NCBI RefSeq assembly: GCF_015207735.1
Contig: NZ_JADEWG010000056.1
Location: 1-38,602 of the forward strand
Source of the DNA: [Phormidium] sp. LEGE 05292
GTDB taxonomy: Bacteria; Cyanobacteriota; Cyanobacteriia; Cyanobacteriales; Aerosakkonemataceae
Reading direction: 5' to 3'
DNA length: 38,602 bases
Part shown: positions 8,864 to 16,867 of the stretch, in pieces
Numbering within the stretch: the first letter of the stretch is position 1
Layout: each line of letters starts with the position of its first letter
Translations under genes and position numbers: made by a program
The notes under the pieces: model-generated
Told to the model about the DNA's origin: nothing
Seen by the model: only the letters and a program-made list of their open reading frames with translations
Database searches by the model: none

Positions 8864-9397
8864 ATGAAATTCTCAACAGCCATGCAATTTGTCAAAATTA
8901 GCCTACCCATAGCAATTTTCGCTTCGCTAGCACTTGTTTCTAGTTGTTCTTCAACTAATAATTCCCAGAAAGTAGAAGCTCAAACAGCGCCAACTGCAAC
9001 TTCAACAATCTCAGCAGCAACTCAATCAGATTCTAGTAAAAAAGCTGCATCTCCAGCAAATTCTGTCAATTCTAATGTAGTTCCAGAAGTTGCTTTGGCA
9101 AATCATTTAAAACAGAAAGGTGCCAAAATGTATGCTACTTTTTGGTGTACAGTTTGTAATTGGCAAGAGCGACAATTTGGTACTGAAGCAGAGAAAATTC
9201 TTAAAGAAAATATTCGCATTGAATGTGACCCTCGTGGGAAAAATCCTCAAACCGAACTTTGTGACAAAATCAATATTAGAGCTTTACCAACCTGGCAAAT
9301 TAATGGCAAATTATACGAAGGTGGTATTCCCTTAACAGAACTCGCTGATATTTCTGGTTATTCTGGTCCTCGCAACTTTAAAACTTCAAGAAATTAG
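8864..9397 (+). CDS. Thioredoxin-fold lipoprotein resembling the VKOR-fused thioredoxin domain
   Basis: Predicted envelope thiol-disulfide protein of 177 residues. I prefer the ATG at 8864 to the upstream TTG at 8849, because it leaves a compact lipoprotein signal (hydrophobic stretch, then LVSSC with Cys28 as lipidation site). A Ser/Thr/Ala-rich linker (about 30-75) leads to a thioredoxin domain with CTVC (Cys95 and Cys98) in FWCTVCNWQERQFG. The later stretches IECDPRGKNPQTELCDK, ALPTWQINGKLYEGG and ELADISGYSG match the thioredoxin domain usually fused to cyanobacterial VKOR. Here it is free-standing, with no VKOR portion. It ends 3 bases before ccdA, so electrons for Cys95/Cys98 probably come from CcdA. 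Direction of action (reductase or oxidase) is inferred. Confidence 0.85.
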   Translation: MKFSTAMQFVKISLPIAIFASLALVSSCSSTNNSQKVEAQTAPTATSTISAATQSDSSKKAASPANSVNSNVVPEVALANHLKQKGAKMYATFWCTVCNWQERQFGTEAEKILKENIRIECDPRGKNPQTELCDKINIRALPTWQINGKLYEGGIPLTELADISGYSGPRNFKTSRN

Positions 9398-9400
9398 TAT

Positions 9401-10261
9401 ATGACTCTCAGCAAATGGTTCGCGGAAAAATTAACTAAACCTAAATCTTATGGTTGGTACTTATTTGGATTATTGTTTGGGTTCACATTTCTTGTAATCT
9501 TAGCTAGTAAATTTTTCAGTGAAAATGGCATCTCAGAAACGATCGACAATTTTGTTCTCGGAATAGGCGATCGCTATCAGCAATGGTTTTCCGAACAAAA
9601 TACCAATAATCCCTTAGTTTTATTTTCCCTCTCATTTGCTGGGGGTTTAATTGCCAGTATTTCACCTTGCATTCTCTCCCTACTTCCCATCAATCTCACC
9701 TACATTGGTACTCGTGAAATTAAATCTCGTTGGGATGCTTTTGGCAAAGCTGGAGCATTTGTTTTAGGTGTAGTAACAATGCTCAGTTTATTTGGAATAT
9801 TATCTTCCTTTGCCACAATTATTTTACTTAAATATCGAGGCTTTGTTCAGTTAACAGTAGGCGCGATCGTTATTTTAATGGCACTTTCACTATTAGGAAT
9901 TATCCGCTTACCCTTACCCAAAACTAATTTTAAAATTCCGATTGCTGGGGCGTATGGTGTTGGTTTAACCTTCGCTTTAGTCAGTTCTCCTTGCACCAGT
10001 CCCATCATGTTTGCCGTGTTAGCTGCCGCCTCTGCCACAGGTTCACAAATGCAAACTACATTAGCAATGGTTTGTTATGCCATAGGTTACACCGCAGTAA
10101 TTTTCTTTGCCAGTTTGTTCGCAGGTTTAGCAAAACAAACTCGCGGTTTATTGAAATATTCCGAAAAAATTACTCACCTTGGAAGTTTGGCTTTAATAAT
10201 AATCGGTGCATACTATTTAATTGATGGAATTAGTTGGATTGTTTCCACGATCAAGCATTAA
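9401..10261 (+). CDS. ccdA: CcdA/DsbD-type transmembrane thiol reductase
   Basis: A 286-residue membrane protein of the cytochrome c biogenesis CcdA/DsbD-beta family, which carries reducing equivalents across the membrane from cytoplasmic thioredoxin. The two redox cysteines sit in the family's paired SPC motifs: Cys90 in IASISPCILSLLP and Cys198 in LVSSPCTSPIMF. An N-terminal extra segment (about residues 20-70, with one membrane span) precedes the six-helix core. It begins 3 bases after the thioredoxin lipoprotein gene, so the two are one operon and probably one relay. The likely target is envelope or lumenal disulfides, such as apocytochrome c haem-binding cysteines. Confidence 0.9.
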   Translation: MTLSKWFAEKLTKPKSYGWYLFGLLFGFTFLVILASKFFSENGISETIDNFVLGIGDRYQQWFSEQNTNNPLVLFSLSFAGGLIASISPCILSLLPINLTYIGTREIKSRWDAFGKAGAFVLGVVTMLSLFGILSSFATIILLKYRGFVQLTVGAIVILMALSLLGIIRLPLPKTNFKIPIAGAYGVGLTFALVSSPCTSPIMFAVLAAASATGSQMQTTLAMVCYAIGYTAVIFFASLFAGLAKQTRGLLKYSEKITHLGSLALIIIGAYYLIDGISWIVSTIKH

Positions 10262-10287
10262 ATTGTTGTCTCTACGACTAAAGTCAG

Positions 10288-10359
10288 GACTATACAGACA
10301 AAACCTGCCTCCGCAGGTTTTAAAGGAAGTCCGCGTAGGCGGACTTTGTTTGTATAGTC
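10288..10359. repeat. Three-way-junction repeat element
   Basis: Outer 15-base arms (GACTATACAGACAAA at 10288-10302 and TTTGTTTGTATAGTC at 10345-10359) pair with one mismatch. They enclose two hairpins: AAAACCTGC/GCAGGTTTT (10300-10321) and AAGTCCGC/GCGGACTT (10327-10346). A further short hairpin GCGGTT/AACCGC follows. The whole 72-base unit can fold as a cloverleaf-like structure. It sits between ccdA and the flavoprotein gene and could affect read-through. Confidence 0.75.
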
Positions 10360-10435
10360 GCGGTTTTAACCGCCAGATTCTTTTCCCAAGTTGAAACGTG
10401 GTAAAAAATTCCTATTTAAATGTAAGTGATAGGAT

Positions 10436-11956
10436 ATGCAGCAACAGCAATTAGATGTAATCGTAATCGGTAGTGGCATTGGCGGGTTAACCGCAGCCGC
10501 TTTACTGGCGCGTTATGGCAAAAAAGTCCTAGTTTGTGAAAGTCATGCCATAGCGGGTGGCGCAGCGCACAGTTTCTCCCGTCGAGGTTTTCATTTCGAT
10601 TCTGGCCCATCTTTTTACTGTGGTTTAAATAACCCAAAAAGTCTGAATCCCTTGCGGCAAGTTTTAGCGGTTTTAGGCGAATCTTTACCCACAATTAGTT
10701 ACGATCCTTTAGGGCATTATCATTTTCCTGAATGCACTTTTCCGGTTTATAGTAATTCGGAACGTTACCGAGAGGAATTAGCGAAAATTACGCCGCAAGG
10801 TGCGATCGAATTATCCAGATTTGAAAAACGTTTGCTATCTCTCTATGAAGCTTTAAAAGATATCCCCACCATAGCTTTAAGGGCAGATTTACAAATGATT
10901 CCGGTTTTGTTGGTCAAATATTTACCTTGTTTATTCAAATTATTACCACAATTAGGAATTATTCAAGGTTCCGTTGGTAAGGTAATGAATCAAGAAATAA
11001 CAGACCCTTGGGTGAGAAGATTAATTGATTTGGAATGTTTTTTACTTTCAGGGTTAAAAGCTGAAGGAACGATCGCCCCAGAAGTCGCTTTTATGTTGGG
11101 AGAACGTAACAATATTGGGGTTGATTATCCTATTGGCGGGAGTGGGGCAATTATTGATGCTTTGCTCAGAGGTTTAGAACGCTGGGGCGGTAAAATTAAA
11201 TTAAATGCTCATGTTGAGCAAATACTTTTAGAATCGGGTAAAGTTTGCGGTGTTAAATTACAAAATGGGGAAATTATTAAAGCAGGGATTGTCATTTCTA
11301 ACGCGACTATTTGGGATACTTACAATAAGTTATTGCGTCCTGAAGATTTACCAGCAGATTATCGGCAACAATCCCTGCAAACTCCCGCCGTTGATAGCTT
11401 TATGCACCTACATTTAGGGATTCGTGCAGCAGGTTTGGAAAATTTAACTGGACATCATGTAGTTGTTCACGATAGTAATAAAGATATTACTGAACCTGGT
11501 AATACTTGTATGATTTCTATTCCCTCAGTTTGGGATGCAAATTTAGCACCAGAGGGACATCATGTGGTTCATGCTTATACTTTGGAACCTTATGCAAATT
11601 GGCAGAGAAATCAGAGTTATTTAGAGAGGAAAAAAGAGCGATCGCAATCACTATTCTCCGCGTTAGAAAAAATCATTCCCGATCTGCGCGATCGCATCGT
11701 TTTAGAACTTATTGGTACACCGCTAACTCACAGCTATTACTTACGTCGATATCAGGGAACTTATGGCCCAGCAATTGCCGCTGGTAAAGGCACATTTCCC
11801 AGTTTTAATACTCCTATTTCTGGATTATATCGCGTTGGTGATAGTACTTTACCGGGAATTGGTGTTCCTGCTGTTGCTGCTTCCGGGATTTTATGTGCCA
11901 ATACTTTAGTCTCTCCGCAAGAAACTGCTGAGTTATTGGCTGGAATTAAAATCTAA
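10436..11956 (+). CDS. CrtISO/phytoene-desaturase-like FAD oxidoreductase
   Basis: A 506-residue flavoprotein of the carotenoid desaturase/isomerase superfamily. The N-terminal FAD-binding dinucleotide fold is clear (VIVIGSGIGGLTAAALLARYGKKVLVCE, then AGGAAHSF and FDSGPSFY). The conserved C-terminal segment GLYRVGDSTLPGIGVPAVAASG closes the FAD site. Length and these motifs fit the CrtISO/CrtH branch better than the amine oxidases. Known members isomerise poly-cis carotenoids or desaturate phytoene, bound to the thylakoid or cytoplasmic membrane. No other carotenoid gene is adjacent, so the substrate is open. The ATG is preceded by AGGAT at suitable spacing. Confidence 0.85.
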   Translation: MQQQQLDVIVIGSGIGGLTAAALLARYGKKVLVCESHAIAGGAAHSFSRRGFHFDSGPSFYCGLNNPKSLNPLRQVLAVLGESLPTISYDPLGHYHFPECTFPVYSNSERYREELAKITPQGAIELSRFEKRLLSLYEALKDIPTIALRADLQMIPVLLVKYLPCLFKLLPQLGIIQGSVGKVMNQEITDPWVRRLIDLECFLLSGLKAEGTIAPEVAFMLGERNNIGVDYPIGGSGAIIDALLRGLERWGGKIKLNAHVEQILLESGKVCGVKLQNGEIIKAGIVISNATIWDTYNKLLRPEDLPADYRQQSLQTPAVDSFMHLHLGIRAAGLENLTGHHVVVHDSNKDITEPGNTCMISIPSVWDANLAPEGHHVVHAYTLEPYANWQRNQSYLERKKERSQSLFSALEKIIPDLRDRIVLELIGTPLTHSYYLRRYQGTYGPAIAAGKGTFPSFNTPISGLYRVGDSTLPGIGVPAVAASGILCANTLVSPQETAELLAGIKI

Positions 11957-12024
11957 TTCAAATAGAATCTTCCTATTAGCAATACAACCAAAGGTTGAGT
12001 TAATAATTCTGCCTTCTCTACCCG

Positions 12025-12074
12025 TAGGGTGCGTATAGCCTTCGGCATTTAAGAAAAACGAAAGTGTAACGCAC
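12025..12074. repeat. GTAGGGTGCGTA...AACGCACC dispersed repeat
   Basis: The imperfect inverted arms TAGGGTGCGTA and TAACGCACCA enclose a short insert between the convergent flavoprotein and hemerythrin genes. A fragment of similar sequence (AACGCATCCTACA) occurs near 19705-19717. It may act as a bidirectional hairpin; no function is shown. Confidence 0.45.
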
Positions 12075-12098
12075 CATTTTCTACTTAAGAAACCTTGA

Positions 12099-12551
12099 TT
12101 AACTAGCAGCCGAAATTTCTTTTTCCAACTTGCTTTTAGCCTCTTGAAACTCCTTAGCAAGTTCCTTCATTTCTTGTTCATCCATGCTATCACTTACCGA
12201 GGGTAAAATTTCGCTTTCTTCTTCCTCTACGTGATGCTGAACTGCCTCTTTTAATTCCTCAATTTTAGCTTTGAACTCAGGATCGCTAGGACTCATAGAT
12301 TTAATTTCTTCCAGTAATTCCTTAGCTTCAGTATGTTCCTCTTCAGCTTCCTCTACCATGTCATGAGTTTCATCGTAATTCCGCATACTTGGGTAGAGGG
12401 TTAACTCTTCAACTTTCGCGTGCAAAGTTAACTCAGTGTAAAGTTGGTCAAACAATTTTTGCATTTTTTTGGAGTCTTTAGCCTTCTCCATTTCTGAGAA
12501 CAAAGACTCAACTTTGCGATGGTCAGATTTGATTAATTCAATAACATTCAT
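12099..12551 (-). CDS. Hemerythrin HHE-domain protein (single domain)
   Basis: A 150-residue four-helix hemerythrin-like protein. The iron ligand pattern is visible: His11 in LIKSDHRKVE, His44 and Glu48 in LHAKVEE, His73 in EEEHTEA, and His106/His107 with Glu111 in QHHVEEEE. Such proteins bind a diiron centre and act in O2, NO or peroxide sensing and storage, or in iron repair. The C-terminus (AKEFQEAKSKLEKEISA) closely resembles that of the two larger upstream proteins, so the three are paralogues. Gaps of over 200 bases separate the three genes, so each may have its own promoter. The specific ligand is unknown. Confidence 0.9.
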   Translation of the reverse strand: MNVIELIKSDHRKVESLFSEMEKAKDSKKMQKLFDQLYTELTLHAKVEELTLYPSMRNYDETHDMVEEAEEEHTEAKELLEEIKSMSPSDPEFKAKIEELKEAVQHHVEEEESEILPSVSDSMDEQEMKELAKEFQEAKSKLEKEISAAS

Positions 12552-12638
12552 TGCTGTTTCTCCCTGAAAATAAAGGTATTAACAAAAATCCCACCAACTG
12601 TAATATCGTTTACACAAATTATTGAGAGAAATTGGTAA

Positions 12639-12698
12639 AGGCGGGTTTTGCCTTATTATTGGAATACCCAGAAATAAAATTGAAATCAAAACCCGCCC
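12639..12698. repeat. GGCGGGTTTTG inverted repeat
   Basis: GGCGGGTTTTG (12640-12650) and CAAAACCCGCC (12687-12697) form 11-base arms around a 36-base AT-rich loop. A relative is at 19603-19667. Lying downstream of the 13817-12777 gene, it could also act as its terminator. Confidence 0.6.
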
Positions 12699-12776
12699 AT
12701 TCCAAAGGTCTGTAACAAACATTTAGGTAATCGATATAAGATAGTGGGAAAACCAATTTGTTAAATGACCAAGTAA

Positions 12777-13817
12777 TTACTTCTTAGCAGCAAATTCATC
12801 TTGAATCTTGCTCTTAGCTGATTTGAATTCGCTAGCTAATTGTTCGCGTTCTTTTTCATTCAAGTTGTTGCCAATTGCTGCGAACATGGTGCTTTCTTCC
12901 TGACGGATATGATCGCCTACTGCACCCATCAGTTGTTTAATTTTCTCTTTGAACTGAGAATTAGCAGGACTAATTGACTTAATTTCATTCAACATTCGCT
13001 CCATTTCTGCTTGTTCATCAAACAGTTCTTGGGTGTTGTCATTACCGTAGAAGGGGCGAACTTTTGGATAGACAACTTGTTCTTCTGCTTTGGCGTGTGC
13101 CAACAAATCTTTGTACATTTGACCGAATAATTCTTCCAGTTTGGAAACATCTTCAGTCGCACCCATTTCGGTGTAAATTGTATTTACCTTGTTGTGATCT
13201 AATCTGATTAGATCGCGGATATCCATGTCTTGTTTATCAGAGTTTTGGGTAACGGCACTACCAAATACACCTGATAAAGCGGCGACTGCATCTTGCACTC
13301 TTCCCCAAAGTCCTTGTTCTGGTTCTTTGCCAGTTAATTCGCGAGTACCAAGAAGCTCAATTACTCCTTTGAGTTGTTCTTGATGAGCGCGATTTTCAAA
13401 GTTAATCGTGTTTAAAGGACCGATCGCAACTGCAACATCAGCACCCACAACTTGAGAGCATTTGTGAATTAAAAGCCCAGCCATTACTTGCTTATGCTTT
13501 AATAGTTCGTGCTGTCCTACTTTCTGGAATAATTTTAATTCCGAACCTGACATTAATTGTTGAACTTGTTCAACAAATTTTTTGGTGATATCGCGAGGTT
13601 CGCCTTTGACACCATACTGCACCAATACAGTTTCCAAGACACCCATATTCTTTTGATCGTCAGCCAGCATCTTTTGGAAGCGATCGCGAATATCAGAGTC
13701 AGAAACTTCGGAAATAAATTTTTGCTCATTAGCAATCAGCAACTTTTGCAGTTCTGCCATATCTGCCAATTCAGTAGCAATAGCAGAACGTTTTACATCA
13801 TCTAAACTCTTTACCAT
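12777..13817 (-). CDS. Two-domain protein: ferritin-like N-terminal bundle plus hemerythrin HHE domain
   Basis: A 346-residue protein. Residues 1-170 form an all-helical domain (KRSAIATELADMAELQKLLIAN, HELLKHKQVMAGLLIHKCSQ, ENRAHQEQLKGVIELLG) that looks ferritin-like, with spaced His and Glu. A linker leads to a C-terminal hemerythrin domain from about 200, with ligands in LIRLDHNKVN, AHAKAEEQVVYP and DHIRQEESTMF. It shares strong similarity along its whole length with the next gene upstream, so the pair arose by tandem duplication. The likely role is diiron-based O2, peroxide or iron handling; the exact reaction is not inferable. Confidence 0.87.
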   Translation of the reverse strand: MVKSLDDVKRSAIATELADMAELQKLLIANEQKFISEVSDSDIRDRFQKMLADDQKNMGVLETVLVQYGVKGEPRDITKKFVEQVQQLMSGSELKLFQKVGQHELLKHKQVMAGLLIHKCSQVVGADVAVAIGPLNTINFENRAHQEQLKGVIELLGTRELTGKEPEQGLWGRVQDAVAALSGVFGSAVTQNSDKQDMDIRDLIRLDHNKVNTIYTEMGATEDVSKLEELFGQMYKDLLAHAKAEEQVVYPKVRPFYGNDNTQELFDEQAEMERMLNEIKSISPANSQFKEKIKQLMGAVGDHIRQEESTMFAAIGNNLNEKEREQLASEFKSAKSKIQDEFAAKK

Positions 13818-13961
13818 CTCGTGTTTCCTCTTCAGTAATTATGGAATTAGTCCATACCTTGAGAATGTCATAGGATTTACACTTAATTCATCCTTCTCTC
13901 GACCGATCAAAATACTGATTAGTAATAAACTAATACACCTATTATTAATCAATAAATAGGA

Positions 13962-13996
13962 AAATCTAGAAAGCATCTCTTTAGCTTCCTAGATTT
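13962..13996 (-). terminator. Hairpin downstream of the third hemerythrin gene
   Basis: AAATCTAGAAAGC (13962-13974) pairs with GCTTCCTAGATTT (13984-13996), 12 of 13 bases, with a 9-base loop. Read on the minus strand it lies 30 bases past the stop at 14026 and is followed by TTCCTATTTATT, a weak U-rich tail. It is a plausible Rho-independent terminator. Confidence 0.55.
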
Positions 13997-14025
13997 AACT
14001 TAGCTTGTTGCGTAGCTTGTTAAGG

Positions 14026-15060
14026 TTATTTCATGGCAGACATTTGATCTTGCAATTTGCTCTTAGCAGCTTTGAACTCACTCGCCATTTGTTGCTGTTG
14101 TGCGTTGCTGAAATTATCCCGAATTTTGGCGAACATTTCATTTTCTTCTTGATTAATATGATGGCGAGTCATCTGTGCTAACTGCTTAACTTGATCTTTG
14201 AACATAGGCGAAGCCGGACTCAAAGACTTAATTTGATTGAGCATTCTTTCTTGTTCAGCTTGCTCTTGATACAAATCTTCTGTCTTTTGGTAATAAGCAC
14301 GCACTGCTGGGTAAACAACTTGTTCTTCTGCCTTAGCGTGCGCTGTCAAATCTTTGTAAAGTTGACCAAAGAATTCTTGTGCTTTTTGGGGATCTTTTGC
14401 ACCTTCAATTTCCATGAATAAGGTGTTAGCTTTGGCATGATCCATGCGAATAATTTGCTCAATTGTCATATCAGACATATCAGAATTTTGGGTGAGCACG
14501 CTACCCGCAACACCAGAGAAAGCAGCGATCGCATCTTGCACTCTCGCCCAAATACCTTGATCGGGATCTTTTCCAGTCAATTCCCGCACGCCCAAAACTT
14601 CTAAAATACCTTTCAATTGTTCTTGGTGCGCCCGATTTTCAAAATTGATGGTATTTAAAGGAGTAATTGCCGCTTCAACATCAGCACCCACAACTTGTGC
14701 TGCTTTATGAACTAACAATCCCTTCATTACTTGAGCGTGTTTCAAAAGTTCATGCTGAGAGAACTTTTCATAAAGAGATAACTCAGAACCTTGCATCAAT
14801 TTCTGAGTTTTTTCAATCAGTTCTTGAGTCGTTTGTTTCGGCTCTGCTTTGACACCGTATTGAACAATTACTGTATCCAATATGCCCAGATTTTTCTGGT
14901 CATCATTCAGCATATCCCGGATTCGCTTGCAGATTTCTTGATCTCCGCAAGCATTCAACAGCATTTGCTCGTTGCTAATCAACAAATTTTGCAGTGCTTT
15001 CATATCTGCTAACTTAGTAGCAATAGCAGTGCGTTTGGTGTCGTCAAGAGTCGATACCAT
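14026..15060 (-). CDS. Two-domain protein: ferritin-like N-terminal bundle plus hemerythrin HHE domain (paralogue)
   Basis: A 344-residue protein, counted from the ATG at 15058-15060 (MVSTLDDTKRTAIATKLADM). This start aligns with the paralogue at 13817 and has GGAG 6 bases upstream; the longer frame to 15135 adds 25 residues with no family support. The N-terminal helical bundle (HELLKHAQVMKGLLVHKAAQ, ENRAHQEQLKGILEVLG) precedes a hemerythrin domain with ligands in IIRMDHAKAN, AHAKAEEQVVYP, QEQAEQERML and HHINQEENEMF. It is the first gene of the three-hemerythrin array. A role in oxygen, redox or iron stress is inferred from the fold. Confidence 0.88.
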   Translation of the reverse strand: MVSTLDDTKRTAIATKLADMKALQNLLISNEQMLLNACGDQEICKRIRDMLNDDQKNLGILDTVIVQYGVKAEPKQTTQELIEKTQKLMQGSELSLYEKFSQHELLKHAQVMKGLLVHKAAQVVGADVEAAITPLNTINFENRAHQEQLKGILEVLGVRELTGKDPDQGIWARVQDAIAAFSGVAGSVLTQNSDMSDMTIEQIIRMDHAKANTLFMEIEGAKDPQKAQEFFGQLYKDLTAHAKAEEQVVYPAVRAYYQKTEDLYQEQAEQERMLNQIKSLSPASPMFKDQVKQLAQMTRHHINQEENEMFAKIRDNFSNAQQQQMASEFKAAKSKLQDQMSAMK

Positions 15061-15597
15061 GATGTTCTCCTTCGTGTCTATTCTCTTAAAATCGTCAAAC
15101 TTATCTAGTTTGATCCTGCAATAGTAAAACAGCAATTACATCTCTCTTTTGACGGAGTTAAACCCGATAAAATTATCTTAAACCTCTGATTATGGTTAAT
15201 AATAAATATTTTTAATGTTTTTAACATTACATTTTCTATACATCATAAAAAACCCTAATATTTGCTTCGTATTCTACTTAGAGATAGATAAAATTTATCT
15301 ATCATCTACTTCGTGAGATAGATACACTTTTTTTCCTAATGAGATAGATTGAAGCTGTAGCATTCCCTGTATAGAAAGGGATAAAAACGAAGAAATTTAT
15401 CCTCAGAAAATTGGCGACTGAGATATGTTGTCTTGCCAAAGCAATTTCTGATAGTCAAACATTGATTAGTGCAGCACGGAAGAAATAAGGATACAGCTAA
15501 AAACAAGTGGAAAAGCTTTGTGTTAGCCTTCTTTTCTTCTGCCTTCTTGCGCTTGCGAAAAACTGAATTTAAGCGAACCAAACAACTTTAGAGGAAT
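15061..15597. other. Divergent intergenic region, 537 bases
   Basis: This stretch separates the first hemerythrin gene from the DUF2231 gene and should carry both promoters. It is very AT-rich. The clearest structure is a 21-base near-perfect palindrome at 15283-15303, with further GATAGAT copies at about 15317-15323 and 15342-15348. An 81-codon minus-strand frame at 15336-15581 shows no recognisable domain and I do not call it. Confidence 0.5.
15283..15303. promoter_or_regulatory. GATAGATAAA palindrome, candidate operator
   Basis: GATAGATAAA and TTTATCTATC are perfect inverted arms around a single A. Two more GATAGAT words follow within 50 bases in direct orientation. The clustering in a divergent promoter region suggests a regulator-binding array; no regulator is assigned. 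Confidence 0.35.
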
Positions 15598-16119
15598 ATG
15601 ACACAAACTCCAAATCTTCCCCCACTAATTGAAAGCCATCAATCAGAATATCAAGATAGCGGTGTCACTAGTACAGTTGCGATCGCAGGACATCCAATTC
15701 ATCCGGTAATTGTCACTTTACCAATTGCTTTTTTGGTGGCTGTACCAGTCTGCGATCTAGTTTATTTTTGGACAAAAGATTTGTTTTGGGCAAGAGGTGC
15801 TTTTTGGCTATTAGCGGCTGGAGTAGTAATAGGTTTATTAGCAGCCGCAACAGGATTAATGGACTTTCTAGGCATAGAAAGAGTCCGCAAACGTACCGCA
15901 GGTTGGGCACACATGATCATCAACATTGTGGTTTTAGCATTATCAGCCGTTAACTTAATATTGCGTTGGGGAAATGTCGCAGGAGCAGTTATACCCACAG
16001 GATTAGTTATTTCTATTATTGTGGCATTGCTGCTCGGTCTTTCTGGTTGGTACGGTGGTGAATTAGTATATCGACACAAAATAGCTGTAATTGGCTATAC
16101 CGATCGCAATCAATCATAA
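15598..16119 (+). CDS. DUF2231 membrane protein
   Basis: A 173-residue integral membrane protein of the DUF2231 family. It opens with a soluble Gln/Ser-rich segment and then the family hallmark AGHPIHPVIVTLPIAF. Four membrane spans follow at about residues 38-58, 68-88, 103-123 and 130-150, with AGWAHMIINIV and LSGWYGGELVYRH between and after them. The conserved histidines in and near the membrane suggest haem or metal binding, as proposed for related DUF2231 proteins, but no function is established. It ends in a strong terminator 50 bases downstream, so it is monocistronic. Confidence 0.88.
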   Translation: MTQTPNLPPLIESHQSEYQDSGVTSTVAIAGHPIHPVIVTLPIAFLVAVPVCDLVYFWTKDLFWARGAFWLLAAGVVIGLLAAATGLMDFLGIERVRKRTAGWAHMIINIVVLALSAVNLILRWGNVAGAVIPTGLVISIIVALLLGLSGWYGGELVYRHKIAVIGYTDRNQS

Positions 16120-16167
16120 CTCAATCAAAAGATCTCATCAGTACAATTTGCCTCTTCAAAAAAATAC

Positions 16168-16205
16168 ACCTATCTGAGGGATAATAAAACTCAGATAGGT
16201 TTTTG
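16168..16205 (+). terminator. Rho-independent terminator of the DUF2231 gene
   Basis: ACCTATCTGAG (16168-16178) pairs perfectly with CTCAGATAGGT (16190-16200), an 11-base stem, and runs straight into TTTTGTTT. The following gene starts 28 bases after the stem. Confidence 0.9.
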
Positions 16206-16227
16206 TTTGGAAAATAGAGGTAAAAAA

Positions 16228-16647
16228 TTGAGCTATAACAAAAGCAAAATCCGTCGATTAACTATAATTTCACTATTAATTGTTACACCATTAGGCTTTT
16301 TGACTAAATTTTATCATGGCCCTGCCCAATCTTGGATTAGCGATTATGCTGGCGATATTCTCTACCAAATTTTTTGGTGTTTAATGCTCTTTTTCTTCTT
16401 TCCCACTTATTCAGCAATCAAACAAATTCCCATTGGGGTTTTCACAGTTAATAGTATCATCGAATTCCTCCAACTTTGGAAACCACCATTTTTAGAAGGA
16501 GTTCGCTATACCTTTTTAGGAAGAATGACACTAGGAACCCAATTTGATTGGCAAGACTTTGTTTATTATATAATAGGCAGTTTTCTTGGTTGGTTGTGGT
16601 TGCGTCAACTTTGGCGGCAAGGAAAAGAGCATGAAAAAACAAGTTAA
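16228..16647 (+). CDS. DUF2809 membrane protein
   Basis: A protein of about 139 residues of the DUF2809 family. Family hallmarks are the [17 protein letters not shown] segment, [34 protein letters not shown] and a final hydrophobic helix ([13 protein letters not shown]). Four membrane spans are expected. I prefer the TTG start at 16228, preceded by AGAGG at good spacing; the frame is open up to a TTG at 16207, but that lies almost inside the terminator of the upstream gene. The 3' end overlaps the DUF167 gene by 17 bases, so the two are translationally linked. Function unknown. Confidence 0.8.
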   Translation: MSYNKSKIRRLTIISLLIVTPLGFLTKFYHGPAQSWISDYAGDILYQIFWCLMLFFFFPTYSAIKQIPIGVFTVNSIIEFLQLWKPPFLEGVRYTFLGRMTLGTQFDWQDFVYYIIGSFLGWLWLRQLWRQGKEHEKTS

Positions 16648-16858
16648 AGTTAAACCAAACTCTAAACAGCAAAAAATTCAAGAAGAGGCTGACGGTAGCT
16701 TAACCGTACATTTAAAATCACCACCAGTTGACGGCAAAGCCAATGAAGAATTAATTAAACTATTAGCAAAAAAGTTTAACGTCTCCAAATCTCAAATTAC
16801 AATTAAATCAGGTCTATCCTCAAAAACAAAATTAGTAGAAATAGACACTGATATTTAA
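16631..16858 (+). CDS. DUF167 (YggU-type) protein
   Basis: A 75-residue protein of the DUF167/YggU family. It reads [52 protein letters not shown] and SKTKLVEI, which covers essentially the full family length. The ATG at 16631 lies inside the end of the DUF2809 gene with GGAAAAGAG just upstream; the frame extends further 5' but without family sequence. The family is widespread in bacteria and eukaryotes and its biochemical role is not settled. It ends 9 bases from the convergent GST gene. Confidence 0.88.
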   Translation: MKKQVKVKPNSKQQKIQEEADGSLTVHLKSPPVDGKANEELIKLLAKKFNVSKSQITIKSGLSSKTKLVEIDTDI

Positions 16859-16867
16859 ATTTTTTTG

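Noticed and set aside
15061-15135. N-terminal extension of the third hemerythrin protein
   Set aside because: The paralogue starts at the equivalent of MVSTLDD, and a good GGAG lies before that ATG.
15336-15581. Minus-strand 81-codon frame in the hemerythrin-DUF2231 gap
   Set aside because: No recognisable domain, atypical composition and no ribosome binding site; it is more likely random open sequence in a promoter region.
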